DNA from: Eutreptiella sp. 'Long Island Sound 2002'
Taxonomy: Eukaryota; Euglenozoa; Euglenophyceae; Eutreptiales; Eutreptiaceae
DNA: 64,000 nucleotides
Assembly (NCBI GenBank): GCA_964036045.1
Contig: OZ038402.1
Location: 9,192,971 to 9,256,970 of the forward strand
Reading direction: 5' to 3'
How positions within the stretch are numbered: the first letter of the stretch is position 1; each line of letters opens with the position of its first letter. The notes under the pieces were generated by a model that ran no database searches, was not told the origin of the DNA, and worked only from the letters and a program-made list of their open reading frames with translations. Of the stretch, positions 36,174 through 47,899 are shown piece by piece. The position numbers and the translations under genes are program-made.

Positions 36174-39100
36174 CAGCGGTTTGTACGCGCGCGCGTCCGG
36201 GGGATGGGGCTTGGCGCAGCGGTTTGTAAGCGCGCGCATCCCGGGGGATTGGGCTTGGCGCGGCGGTTTGTACGCGCGCGCGCCCGGGAAATTGCGCTTG
36301 TCGCAGCGGTTTTTACGGGCGCGCGTCCCGGGGGATGGGGCTTGGCGCAGCGGTTTGTACGCGCGCGCGTCCCGGGGGATTGGGCTTGTCGCAGTGGTTT
36401 GTACGCGCGCGCGTCCCGGGGGATCGGGCTTGGCACGGCGGTTGGTACGCGCGCGCGTCCCGGGGGATTGGGCTTGGCGCACCGGTTTGTACGCGCGCGC
36501 GTCCCGGGGGATTGGGCTTGGCGCAGCGGTTTGTACGGGCGCGCGTCCCGGGGGATCGGGCTTGGCGCAGCGGTTTGTACGGGCGCGCGTCCCGCGGGAT
36601 TGGGCTTGGCGCAGCGGTTTGTACGCGCGCGCGTCCCGGCGGATTGGGCTTGGCGCAGCGGTTTGTACGCGCGCGCGTCTCGGGGGATTGGGCTTGGCGC
36701 AGCGGTTTGTACACGCGCGCGTCAGGGGGGATTGGGCTTGGCGCAGTGGTTCGTACGCGCGCGCGACCCGGGGGATCGGGCTTGGCGCAGCGGTTGGTAC
36801 GCGCGCGCGTCCCGGGGGATTGGGCTTGGCGCAGCGGTTTGTACGCGCGCGCGTCCCGGGGGATTGGGCTTGGCAGAGCGGTTTGTACGCGCGCGTGTCC
36901 CGGGGGATCGGGCTTGGCGCAGCGATTTGTACGCGCGCGCGTCCAGGGGGATGGGGCTTGGCGCAGCGGTTTCTACGCGCGCGCGTCCCGGGGGATTGGG
37001 CTTGGCGCAGCGGTTGGTACGCGCGCGCGTCCCGGGGGATTGGGCTTGGCGCACCCGTTTGTACGCGCGCGCGTCCCGGCGGATTGGGCTTGGCGCAGCG
37101 GTTTGTACGCGCGCGCGTCCCGGGAAATTGGGCTTGGCGCACCCGTTTGTACGCGCGCGCGTCCCGGGGGATTGGGCTTGGCGCAGCGGTTTGTACGCGC
37201 GCGCGTCCCGGGTAATCGGGCTTGGCGCAGCGGTTTGTACGCGCGCGCGTCCCGGGGGATTCCGCTTGGCGCGGCGGTTTGTACGCGCGCGCATCCCGGG
37301 GGATTCGGCTTGGAGCAGCGGTTTGTACGGGCGCGCGTCCCGGGGGATTGGGCTTGGCGCAGCGGTTTGTACGCGCGCGCGTCCCGGGGGACGGGGCTTG
37401 GCGCAGCGGTTTGTACGCGCGCGCGTCCCGCGAGATCGGGCTTGGTTCAGCGGTTTGTACGCGCGCGCGTCCCGGGGGATTGGGCTTGGCGCAACGGTTT
37501 GTACGCGCGCGCGTCCCGGGGGATCGGGCTTGGCGCAGCGGTTTGTACGCGCGCGCGTCCCGGGGGATTGGGCTTGGCGCAGCGGTTTGTACGCGCGCGC
37601 GTCCCGGGGGATTGGACTTGGCGCAGCGGTTTGTACGCGCGCGCGTCCAGGGGATGGGGCTTGGCGCAGCGGTTTATAAGCGCGCGCATCCCGGGGGATT
37701 GGGCTTGGCGCGGCGGTTTGTACGCGCGCGCGCCCGGGAATTCGCGCTTGTCGCAGCGCTTTTTACGGGCGCGCGTCCCGGGGGATGGGGCTTGGCGCAG
37801 CGGTTTGTACGCGCGCGCGTCCCGGGGGATTGGGCTTGGCGCAGTGGTTTGTACGCGCGCGCGTCCCGGTGGATCAGGCTTGGCGCAGCGGTTGGTACGC
37901 GCGCGCGTCCCGGGGGATTGGGCTTGGCGCAGCGGTTTGTACGCGCGCGCGTCCCGGGGGATGGGGCTTGGCGCAGCGGTTTGTACGCGCGCGCGTCCCG
38001 GGGAATCGGGCTTGGCGCAGCGGTTTGTACGCGCGCGCGTCCCGGGAAATTGGGCTTGGCGCACCCGTTTGTACGCGCGCGCGTCCCGGGGGATTGGGCT
38101 TGGCGCAGCGGTTTGTACGCGCGCGCGTCCCGGGTAATCGGGCTTGGCGCAGCGGTTTGTACGCGCGCGCGTCCCGGGGGATTCCGCTTGGCGCAGTGGT
38201 TTGTACGGGCGCGCGTCCCGGGGGATCCGGCTTGGCGCAGCGGTTGGTACGGGCGCGCGTCCCGGGGGATTGGGCTTGGCGCAGCGGTTTGTACGCGCGC
38301 GCGTCCCGGGGGACGGGGCTTGGCGCAGCGGTTTGTATGCGCGCGCGTCCCGCGAGATCGGGCTTGGTTCAGCGGTTTGTACGCGCGCGCGTCCCGGGGG
38401 ATTGGGCTTGGCGCAACGGTTTGTACGCGCGCGCGTCCCGGGGGATCGGGCTTGGCGCAGCGGTTTGTACGCGCGCGCGTCCCGGGGGATTGGGCTTGGC
38501 GCAGCGGTTTGTACGCGCGCGCGTCCAGGGAATGGGGCTTGGCGCAGCGGTTTATAAGCGCGCGCATCCGGGGGGATTGGGCTTGGCGCGGCGGTTTGTA
38601 TGCGCGCGCGCCCGGGAATTCGCGCTTGTCGCAGCGCTTTTTACGGGCGCGCGTCCCGGGGGATGGGGCTTGGCGCAGCGGTTTGTACGCGCGCGCGTCC
38701 CGGGTAATCGGGCTTGGCGCAGCGGTTTGTACGCGCGCGCGTCCCGGGGGATTGGGCTTGGCGCAGTGGTTTGTACGCGCGCGCATCCCGGGGGATTCGG
38801 CTTGGAGCAGCGGTTTGTACGGGCGCGCGTCCCGGGGGATTGGGCTTGGCGCAGCGGTTTGTACGCGCGCGCACCCCGGGGAATCGGGCTTGGCGCAGCG
38901 GTTTGTACGCGCGCGCGTCCCGCGAGATCGGGCTTGGCTCAGCGGTTTGTACGCGCGCGCGTCCCGGGGGATTGGGCTTGGCGCAACGGTTTGTACGCGC
39001 GCGCGTCCCGGGGGATTGGGCTTGGCTCAGCGGTTTGTACGCGCGCGCGTCCCGGGGGATTGGGCTTGGCGCAACGGTTCGTACGCGCGCGCGTCCCGGG

Positions 39101-42100
39101 GGATCGGGCTTGGCGCAGCAGTTTGTACGCGCGCGCGTCCCGGGGAATTGGGCTTGGCGCAGCGGTTTGTACGCGCGCGCGTCCGGGGGATGGGGCTTGG
39201 CGCAGCGGTTTGTAAGCGCGCGCATCCCGGGGGATTGGGCTTGGCGCGGCGGTTTGTACGCGCGCGCGCCCGGGAAATTGCGCTTGTCGCAGCGGTTTTT
39301 ACGGGCGCGCGTCCCGGGGGACGGGGCTGGGCGCAGCGGTTTGTACGCGCGCGCGTCCCGGGGGATTGGGCTTGTCGCAGTGGTTTGTACGCGCGCGCGT
39401 CCCGGGGGATCGGGCTTGGCACGGCGGTTGGTACGCGCGCGCGTCCCGGGGGATTGGGCTTGGCGCACCGGTTTGTACGCGCGCGCGTCCCGGGGGATTC
39501 GGCTTGGCGCAGCGGTTTGTACGGGCGCGCGTCCCGGGGGATGGGGCTTGGCGCAGCGGTTTGTACGCGCGCGCGTCCCGCGGGATTGGGCTTGGCGCAG
39601 CGGTTTGTAAGCGCGCGCGTCCCGGCGGATTGGGCTTGGCGCAGCGGTTTGTACGCGCGCGCGTCCCGGGGGATTGGGCTTGGCGCAGCGGTTTGTACAC
39701 GCGCGCGTCAGGGGGGATTGGGCTTGGCGCAGTGGTTCGTACGCGCGCGCGACCTGGGGGATCGGGCTTGGCGCAGCGGTTGGTACGCGCGCGCGTCCCG
39801 GGGGATTGGGCTTGGCGCAGCGGTTTGTACGCGCGCGCGTCCCGGGGGATTGGGCTTGGCAGAGCGGTTTGTACGCGCGCGTGTCCCGGGGGATCGGGCT
39901 TGGCGCAGCGGTTTGTACGCGCGCGCGTCCAGGGGGATGGGGCTTGGCGCAGCGGTTTCTACGCGCGCGCGTCCCGGGGGATTGGGCTTGGCGCAGCGGT
40001 TGGTACGCGCGCGCGTCCCGGGGGATTGGGCTTGGCGCAGCGGTTTGTACGCGCGCGCGTCCCGGGGGATTGGGCTTGGCGCACCCGTTTGTACGCGCGC
40101 GCGTCCCGGCGGATTGGGCTTGGCGCAGCGGTTTGTACGCGCGCGCGTCCCGGGGGATCGGGCTTGGCGCAGCGGTTTGTACGCGCGCGCGTCCCGCGGG
40201 ATTGGGCTTGGCGCAGCGGTTTGTACGCGCGCGCGTCCCGGGAAATTGGGCTTGGCGCACCCGTTTGTACGCGCGCGCGTCCCGGGGGATTGGGCTTGGC
40301 GCAGCGGTTTGTACGCGCGCGCGTCCCGGGTAATCGGGCTTGGCGCAGCGGTTTGTACGCGCGCGCGTCCCGGGGGATTCCGCTTGGCGCGGCGGTTTGT
40401 ACGCGCGCGCATCCCGGGGGATTCGGCTTGGAGCAGCGGTTTGTACGGGCGCGCGTCCCGGGGGATTGGGCTTGGCGCAGCGGTTTGTACGCGCGCGCGT
40501 CCCGGGGGACGGGGCTTGGCGCAGCGGTTTGTATGCGCGCGCGTCCCGCGAGATCGGGCTTGGTTCAGCGGTTTGTACGCGCGCGCGTCCCGGGGGATTG
40601 GGCTTGGCGCAACGGTTTGTACGCGCGCGCGTCCCGGGGGATCGGGCTTGGCGCAGCGGTTTGTACGCGCGCGCGTCCCGGGGGATTGGGCTTGGCGTAG
40701 CGGTTTGTACGCGCGCGCGTCCAGGGGATGGGGCTTGGCGCAGCGGTTTATAAGCGCGCGCATCCCGCGGGATTGCGCTTGGCGCGGCGGTTTGTACGCG
40801 CGCGCGCCCGGGAATTCGCGCTTGTCGCAGCGCTTTTTACGGGCGCGCGTCCCGGGGGATGGGGCTTGGCGCAGCGGTTTGTACGCGCGCGCGTCCCGGG
40901 GGATTGGGCTTGGCGCAGTGGTTTGTACGCGCGCGCGTCCCGGTGGATCAGGCTTGGCGCAGCGGTTGGTACGCGCGCGCGTCCCGGGGGATTGGGCTTG
41001 GCGCAGCGGTTTGTACGCGCGCGCGTCCCGGGGGATGGGGCTTGGCGCAGCGGTTTGTACGCGCGCGCGTCCCGGGGAATCGGGCTTGGCGCAGCGGTTT
41101 GTACGCGCGCGCGTCCCGGGAAATTGGGCTTGGCGCACCCGTTTGTACGCGCGCGCGTCCCGGGGGATTGGGCTTGGCGCAGCGGTTTGTACGCGCGCGC
41201 GTCCCGGGTAATCGGGCTTGGCGCAGCGGTTTGTACGCGCGCGCGTCCCGGGGGATTCCGCTTGGCGCAGTGGTTTGTACGGGCGCGCGTCCCGGGGGAT
41301 CCGGCTTGGCGCAGCGGTTGGTACGGGCGCGCGTCCCGGGGGATTGGGCTTGGCGCAGCGGTTTGTACGCGCGCGCGTCCCGGGGGACGGGGCTTGGCGC
41401 AGCGGTTTGTATGCGCGCGCGTCCCGCGAGATCGGGCTTGGTTCAGCGGTTTGTACGCGCGCGCGTCCCGGGGGATTGGGCTTGGCGCAACGGTTTGTAC
41501 GCGCGCGCGTCCCGGGGGATCGGGCTTGGCGCAGCGGTTTGTACGCGCGCGCGTCCCGGGGGATTGGGCTTGGCGCAGCGGTTTGTACGCGCGCGCGTCC
41601 AGGGGATGGGGCTTGGCGCAGCGGTTTATAAGCGCGCGCATCCCGGGGGATTGGGCTTGGCGCGGCGGTTTGTACGCGCGCGCGCCCGGGAATTCGCGCT
41701 TGTCGCACCGCTTTTTACGGGCGCGCGTCCCGGGGGATGGGGCTTGGCGCAGCGGTTTGTACGCGCGCGCGTCCCGGGGGATTGGGCTTGGCGCAGTGGT
41801 TTGTACGCGCGCGCGTCCCGGTGGATCAGGCTTGGCGCAGCGGTTGGTACGCGCGCGCGTCCCGGGGGATTGGGCTTGGCGCAGCGGTTTGTACGCGCGC
41901 GCGTCCCGGGGGATGGGGCTTGGCGCAGCGGTTTGTACGCGCGCGCGTCCCGGGGAATCGGGCTTGGCGCAGCGGTTTGTACGCGCGCGCGTCCCGCGGG
42001 ATTGGGCTTGGCGCAGCGGTTTGTACGCGCGCGCATCCCGGCAGATTGGGCTTGGCGCAGCGGTTTGTACGCGCGCGCGTCCCGGGGGATTGGGCTTGGC

Positions 42101-42620
42101 GCAGCGGTTTGTACACGCGCGCGTCAGGGGGATTGGGCTTGGCGCAGTGGTTTGTACGGGCGCGCGTCCCGGGGGATCCGGCTTGGCGCAGCGGTTGGTA
42201 TGCGCGCGCGTCCCGGGGGATTGGGCTTGGCGCAGCGGTTTGTACGCGCGCGCGTCCCGGGGGATGGGGCTTGGCGCAGCGGTTTGTATGCGCGCGCGTC
42301 CCGCGAGATCGGGCTTGGTTCAGCGGTTTGTACGCGCGCGCGTCCCGGGGAATTGGGCTTGGCGCAACGGTTTGTACGCGCGCGCGTCCCGGGGGATCGG
42401 GCTTGGCGCAGCGGTTTGTACGCGCGCGCGTCCCGGGGGATTGGGCTTGGCGCGGCGGTTTGTACGCGCGCGCGTCCAGGGGATGGGGCTTGGCGCAGCG
42501 GTTTATAAGCGCGCGCATCCCGGGGGATTGGGCTTGGCGCGGCGGTTTGTACGCGCGCGCGCCCGGGAATTCGCGCTTGTCGCAGCGCTTTTTACGGGCG
42601 CGCGTCCCGGGGGATGGGGC
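36174..42620. repeat. Higher-order family with shifts near 3.0-3.1 kb
   Basis: The stretch 36.3-39.3 kb is followed by a related copy. The GGCACGGCGGTTGG unit at 36431 recurs at 39417, a shift of 2,986. Matches further right are at 3,118 (37222/40340) and 3,074 (37738/40812). The change from 2,986 to 3,118 is 132 bp, exactly three units, so the copies differ by whole-unit gain or loss. The family shares the GTCAGGGGGG, CAGTGG, GGTTGG and GGCAGAGCGG sequence of units with the neighbouring higher-order repeats. Confidence 0.8.
37620..42610. repeat. EcoRI-marked higher-order repeat, 878-bp period, five marker copies
   Basis: A unit variant with CCCGGGAATTCGCGC creates an EcoRI site (GAATTC) at 37738, 38616, 40812, 41690 and 42567. 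The steps are 878, 2196, 878 and 877 bp, and 878 is 20 x 44 minus 2. About 65 bp upstream of each site is a unit with TTTATAAG in place of TTTGTACG (37673, 38551, 40747, 41625 and 42502). The consensus unit has no EcoRI site, and I saw this variant only in this stretch, so it is a good physical marker for the family. Confidence 0.88.
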
Positions 42621-45114
42621 TTGGCGCAGCGGTTTGTACGCGCGCGCGTCCCGGGGGATTGGGCTTGGCGCAGTGGTTTGTACGCGCGCGCGTCCCGGTG
42701 GATCAGGCTTGGCGCAGCGGTTGGTACGCGCGCGCGTCCCGGGGGATTGGGCTTGGCGCAGCGGTTTGTACGCGCGCGCGTCCCGGGGGATGGGGCTTGG
42801 CGCAGCGGTTTGTACGCGCGCGCGTCCGGGGAATCGGGCTTGGCGCAGCGGTTTGTACGCGCGCGCGTCCCGCGGGATTGGGCTTGGCGCAGCGGTTTGT
42901 ACGCGCGCGCATCCCGGCAGATTGGGCTTGGCGCAGCGGTTTGTACGCGCGCGCGTCCCGGGGGATTGGGCTTGGCGCAGCGGTTTGTACACGCGCGCGT
43001 CAGGGGGGATTGGGCTTGGCGCAGTGGTTTGTACGGGCGCGCGTCCCGGGGGATCCGGCTTGGCGCAGCGGTTGGTACGCGCGCGCGTCCCGGGGGATCC
43101 GGCTTGGCGCAGCGGTTTGTACGCGCGCGCGTCGCGGGGGATGGGGCTTGGCGCAGCGGTTTGTACGCGCGCGCGTCCCGGGGGATTGGGCTTGGCGCAG
43201 CGGTTTGTACGCGCGCGCGTCCCGGGGGATTGGGCTTGGCGCAGCGGTTTGTACGCGCGCGCGTCCCTGGGGATCGGGCTTGGCGCAGCGGTTTGTACGC
43301 GCGCGCGTCCCGCGGGATTGGGCTTGGCGCAGCGGTTTGTACGCGCGCGCTTCCCGGGGGATTGGGCTTGGCGCACCCGTTTGTACGCGCGCGCGTCCCG
43401 GGGGATTGGGCTTGGCGCAGCGGTTGGTACGCGCGCGCGTCCCGGGTAATCGGGCTTGGCGCAGCGGTTTGTACGCGCGCGCGTCCCGGGGGATTGGGCT
43501 TGGCGCAGCGGTCGATACGGGCGCGCGTCCCAGGGGATGGGGCTTGGCGCAGCGGTTTGTACGCGTGCGCGTCCCGCGGGATCGGGCTTGGCGCAGCGGT
43601 TTGTACGCGCGCGCGTCCCGGGGGAGTGGGCTTGGCGCAACGGTTTGTACGCGCGCGCGTCCCGGGGGATCGGGCTTGGCGCAGCGGTTTGTACGCGCGC
43701 GCGTCCCGGGGGATTGGGCTTGGCGCAGCGGTTTGTACGCGCGCGCGTCCCGGGGGATTGGGCTTGGCGCAGCGGTTGGTACGCGCGCGCGTCCCGCGAG
43801 ATCGGGCTTGGCTCAGCGGTTTGTACGCGCGCGCGTCCCGGGGGATTGGGCTTGGCGAAACGGTTTGTACGCGCGCGCGTCCCGGGGGATCGGGCTTGGC
43901 GCAGCGGTTTGTACGCGCGCGCGTCCCAGGGGGATTGGGCTTGGCGCAGCGGTTTGTACGCGCGCGCGTCCGGGGGATGGGGCTTGGCGCAACGGTTTGT
44001 AAGCGCGCGCATCCCGGGGGATTGGGCTTGGCGCGGCGGTTTGTACGCGCGCGCGCCCGGGAAATTGCGCTTGTCGCAGCGGTTTTTACGGGCGCGCGTC
44101 CCGGGGGATGGGGCTTGGCGCAGCGGTTTGTACGCGCGCGCGTCCCGGGGGATTCGGCTTGTCGCAGTGGTTTGTACGCGCGCGCGTTCCGGGGGATCGG
44201 GCTTGGCGCAGCGGTTGGTACGCGCGCGCGTCCCGGGGGATTGGGCTTGTCGCAGTGGTTTGTACGCGCGCGCGTCCCGGGGGATCGGGCTTGGCGCAGC
44301 GGTTGGTACGCGCGCGCATCCCGGGGGATTGGGCTTGGCGCAGCGGTTTGTACGCGCGCGCGTCCCGCGGGATTGGGCTTGGCGCAGCGGTTTGTACGCG
44401 CGCGTGTCCCGGCGGATTGGGCTTGGCGCAGCGGTTTGTACGCGCGCGCGTCCCGGGGGATTGGGCTTGGCGCAGCGGTTTGTACACGCGCGCGTCCCGG
44501 GGGATTGGGCTTGGAGCAGCGGTTTGTACGCGCGCGCGACCCGGGGGATCGGGCTTGGCGCAGCGGTTGGTACGCGCGCGCGTCCCGGGGGATTGGGCTT
44601 GGCGCAGCGGTTTGTACGCGCGCGCGTCCCGGGGGATTGGGCTTGGCAGAGCGGTTTGTACGCGCGCGCGTCCCGGGGGATCGGGCTTGGCGCAGCAGTT
44701 TGTACGCGCGCGCGTCCCGGGGGATGGGGCTTGGCGCAGCGGTTTGTACGCGCGCGCGTCCCGAGGGATTGGGCCTGGCGCAGCGGTTTGTACGCGCGCG
44801 CGTCCCGGGGGATTGGGCTTGGCGCAGCGGTTTGTACGCGCGCGCGTCCCGGGGGATTGGGCTTGGCGCAGCGGTTTGTACGCGCGCGCGTCCCGGGGGA
44901 TCGGGCTTGGCGCAGCGCTTTGTACGCGCGCGCGTCCCGCAGGATTGGGCTTGGCGCAGCGGTTTGTACGCGCGCGCGTCCTGGGGGATTGGGCTTGGCG
45001 CACCCGTTTGTACGCGCGCGCGTCCCGGGGGATTGGGCTTGGCGCAGCGGTTTGTACGCGCGCGCGTCCCGGGGGATTGGGCTTGGCGCAGCGGTTTGTA
45101 GGCGCGCGCGTCCC
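42611..45114. repeat. Mosaic satellite with mixed higher-order fragments
   Basis: No gene is present. The left part still resembles the EcoRI family, and a GCGGTCGATACGGG unit near 43510 appears only once. Further right, CCCGGGAAATTGCGCTTGTCGCAGCGG near 44060 and paired GCTTGTCGCAGTGG units (near 44160 and 44250) appear. This pair becomes the marker of the 924-bp repeat that follows. Confidence 0.7.
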
Positions 45115-46998
45115 GCGGGATCGGGCTTGGCGCAGCGGTTTGTACGCGCGCGCGTCCCGGGGGATTGGGCTTGGCGCAACGGTTTGTACACGCGCGCGTC
45201 CCAGGGGATCGGGCTTGGCGCAGCGGTTTGTACGCGCGCGCGTCCTGGGGGATTGGGCTTGTCGCAGTGGTTTGTACGCGCGCGCGTCCCGGGGGATCGG
45301 GCTTGGCGCAGCGGTTGGTACGCGCGCGCGTCCCGGGGGATTGGGCTTGTCGCAGTGGTTTGTACGCGCGCGCGTCCCGGGGGATCGGGCTTGGCGCAGC
45401 GGTTGGTACGCGCGCGCATCCCGGGGGATTGGGCTTGGCGCAGCGGTTTGTGCGCGCGCGCGTCCCGCGGGATTGGGCTTGGCGCAGCGGTTTGTACGCG
45501 CGCGTGTCCCGGCGGATTGGGCTTGGCGCAGCGGTTTGTACGCGCGCGCATCCCGGGGGATTCGGCTTGGCGCAGCGGTCTGTACGGGCGCGCGTCCCAG
45601 GGGACGGGGCTTGGCGCAGCGGTTTGTACGCGCGCGCGTCCCGCGGGATCGGGCTTGGCGCAGCGGTTGGTACGCGCGCGCGTCCCGGGGGATTGGGCTT
45701 GGCGCAACGGTTTGTACGCGCGCGCGTCCCAGGGGATCGGGCTTGGCGCAGCGGTTTGTACGCGCGCGCGTCCTGGGGGATTGGGCTTGGCGCACCCGTT
45801 TGTACGCGCGCGCGTCCCGGGGGATTGGGCTTGGCGCAGCGGTTTGTACGCGCGCACGTCCCGGGTAATCGGGCTTGGCGCAGCGGTTTGTACGCGCGCG
45901 CGTCCCGGGGGATTGGGCTTGGCGCAGCGGTTTGTACGCGCGCGCATCCCGGGGGATTCGGCTTGGCGCAGCGGTTTGTACACGCGCGCGTCCCAGGGGA
46001 CGGGGCTTGGCGCAGCGGTTTGTACGCGCGCGCGTCCCGCGGGATCGGGCTTGGCGCAGCGGTTTGTACGCGCGCGCGTCCCGGGGGATTGGGCTTGGCG
46101 CAACGGTTTGTACACGCGCGCGTCCCAGGGGATCGGGCTTGGCGCAGCGGTTTGTACGCGCGCGCGTCCTGGGGGATTGGGCTTGTCGCAGTGGTTTGTA
46201 CGCGCGCGCGTCCCGGGGGATCGGGCTTGGCGCAGCGGTTGGTACGCGCGCGCGTCCCGGGGGAGTGGGCTTGTCGCAGTGGTTTGTACGCGCGCGCGTC
46301 CCGGGGGATCGGGCTTGGCGCAGCGGTTGGTACGCGCGCGCATCCCGGGGGATTGGGCTTGGCGCAGCGGTTTGTACGCGCGCGCGTCCCGCGGGATTGG
46401 GCTTGGCGCAGCGGTTTGTACGCGCGCGTGTCCCGGCGGATTGGGCTTGGCGCAGCGGTTTGTACGCGCGCGCATCCCGGGGGATTCGGCTTGGCGCAGC
46501 GGTCTGTACGGGCGCGCGTCCCAAAGGACGGGGCTTGGCGCAGCGGTTTGTACGCGCGCGCGTCCCGCGGGATCGGGCTTGGCGCAGCGGTTGGTACGCG
46601 CGCGCGTCCCGGGGGATTGGGCTTGGCGCAACGGTTTGTACGCGCGCGCGTCCCAGGGGATCGGGCTTGGCGCAGCGGTTTGTACGCGCGCGCGTCCTGG
46701 GGGATTGGGCTTGGCGCACCCGTTTGTACGCGCGCGCGTCCCGGGGGATTGGGCTTGGCGCAGCGGTTTGTACGCGCGCGCGTCCCGGGTAATCGGGCTT
46801 GGCGCAGCGGTTTGTACGCGCGCGCGTCCCGGGGGATTGGGCTTGGCGCAGCGGTTTGTACGCGCGCGCATCCCGGGGGATTCGGCTTGGCGCAGCGGTC
46901 TGTACGGGCGCGCGTCCCAGGGGACGGGGCTTGGCGCAGCGGTTTGTACGCGCGCGCGTCCCGCGGGATCGGGCTTGGCGCAGCGGTTTGTACGCGCG
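45115..46998. repeat. 924-bp tandem duplication (21 units x 2)
   Basis: The paired GCTTGTCGCAGTGG units begin at 45261 and again at 46185, a shift of exactly 924 bp (21 x 44). TACACGCGCGCGTCCCAGGG (45187 and 46111) and CCCGGGTAATCGG (45863 and 46787) keep the same shift. The copies differ at single bases, such as GGTTTGTGCGCG near 45447 in the first only, GGGGAGTGGGC near 46262 in the second only, and GTCCCAAAGGACG near 46520 in the second only. Confidence 0.85.
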
Positions 46999-47899
46999 CG
47001 CGTCCCGGGGGATTGGGCTTGGCGCAACGGTTTGTACGCGCGCGCGTCCCGGGGGATTGGGCTTGGCGCAGCGGTTTGTACGCGCGCGCGTCCCGGGGGA
47101 TTGGGCTTGGCGCAGCGGTTTGTAGGCGCGCGCGTCCCGCCGGATCGGGCTTGGCGCAGCGGTTTGTACGCGCGCGCGTCCCGGAAGATTGGGCTTGGCG
47201 CAACGGTTTGTACGCGCGCGCGTCCCAGGGGATCGGGCTTGGCGCAGCGGTTTGTACGCGCGCGCGTCCTGGGGGATTGGGCTTGGCGCAGCCGTTTGTA
47301 CGCGCGCGCGTCCCGCGAGATCGGGCTTGGCTCAGCGGTTTGTACGCGCGCGCGTCACGGGGGATTGGGCTTGGCGCAGCGGTTTGTACGCGCGCGCGTC
47401 CCGGGGGATTTGGCTTGGCGCAGCGGTTTGTACACGCGCGCGTCAGGGGGGATTGGGCTTGGCGCAGTGGTTTGTACGCGCGCGCGACCCGGGGGATCGG
47501 GCTTGGCGCAGCGGTTGGTACGCGCGCGCCTCCCGGGGGATTGGGCTTGGCGCAGCGGTTTGTACGCGCGCGCATCCCGGGGGATTCGGCTTGGCGCAGC
47601 GGTCTGTACGGGCGCGCGTCCCAGGGGACGGGGCTTGGCGCAGCGGTTTGTACGCGCGCGCGTCCCGCGGGATCGGGCTTGGCGCAGCGGTTTGTACGCG
47701 CGCGCGTCCCGGGGGATTGGGCTTGGCGCAACGGTTTGTACGCGCGCGCGTCCCAGGGGATCGGGCTTGGCGCAGCGGTTTGTACGCGCGCGCGTCCTGG
47801 GGGATTGGGCTTGGCGCACCCGTTTGTACGCGCGCGCGTCCCGGGGGATTGGGCTTGGCGCAGCGGTTTGTACGCGCGCGCGTCCCGGGTAATCGGGCT
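46999..47899. repeat. Transitional satellite segment
   Basis: This 0.9-kb segment is ordinary 44-bp satellite with no gene. It carries a single GTCCCGCCGGATCGG unit and GTCACGGGGG near 47355. It also carries the TACACGCGCGCGTCAGG marker at 47431, which is 924 bp left of the related TACACGCTCGCG marker at 48355. It shares its marker order with the 1,188-bp repeat that begins just after it. Confidence 0.7.

Noticed and set aside
37673-42509. TTTATAAG units annotated as promoters
   Set aside because: The five strings are one inherited base-change pattern of a duplicated block. There is no downstream gene or start-site evidence, so they are kept only as a finding.
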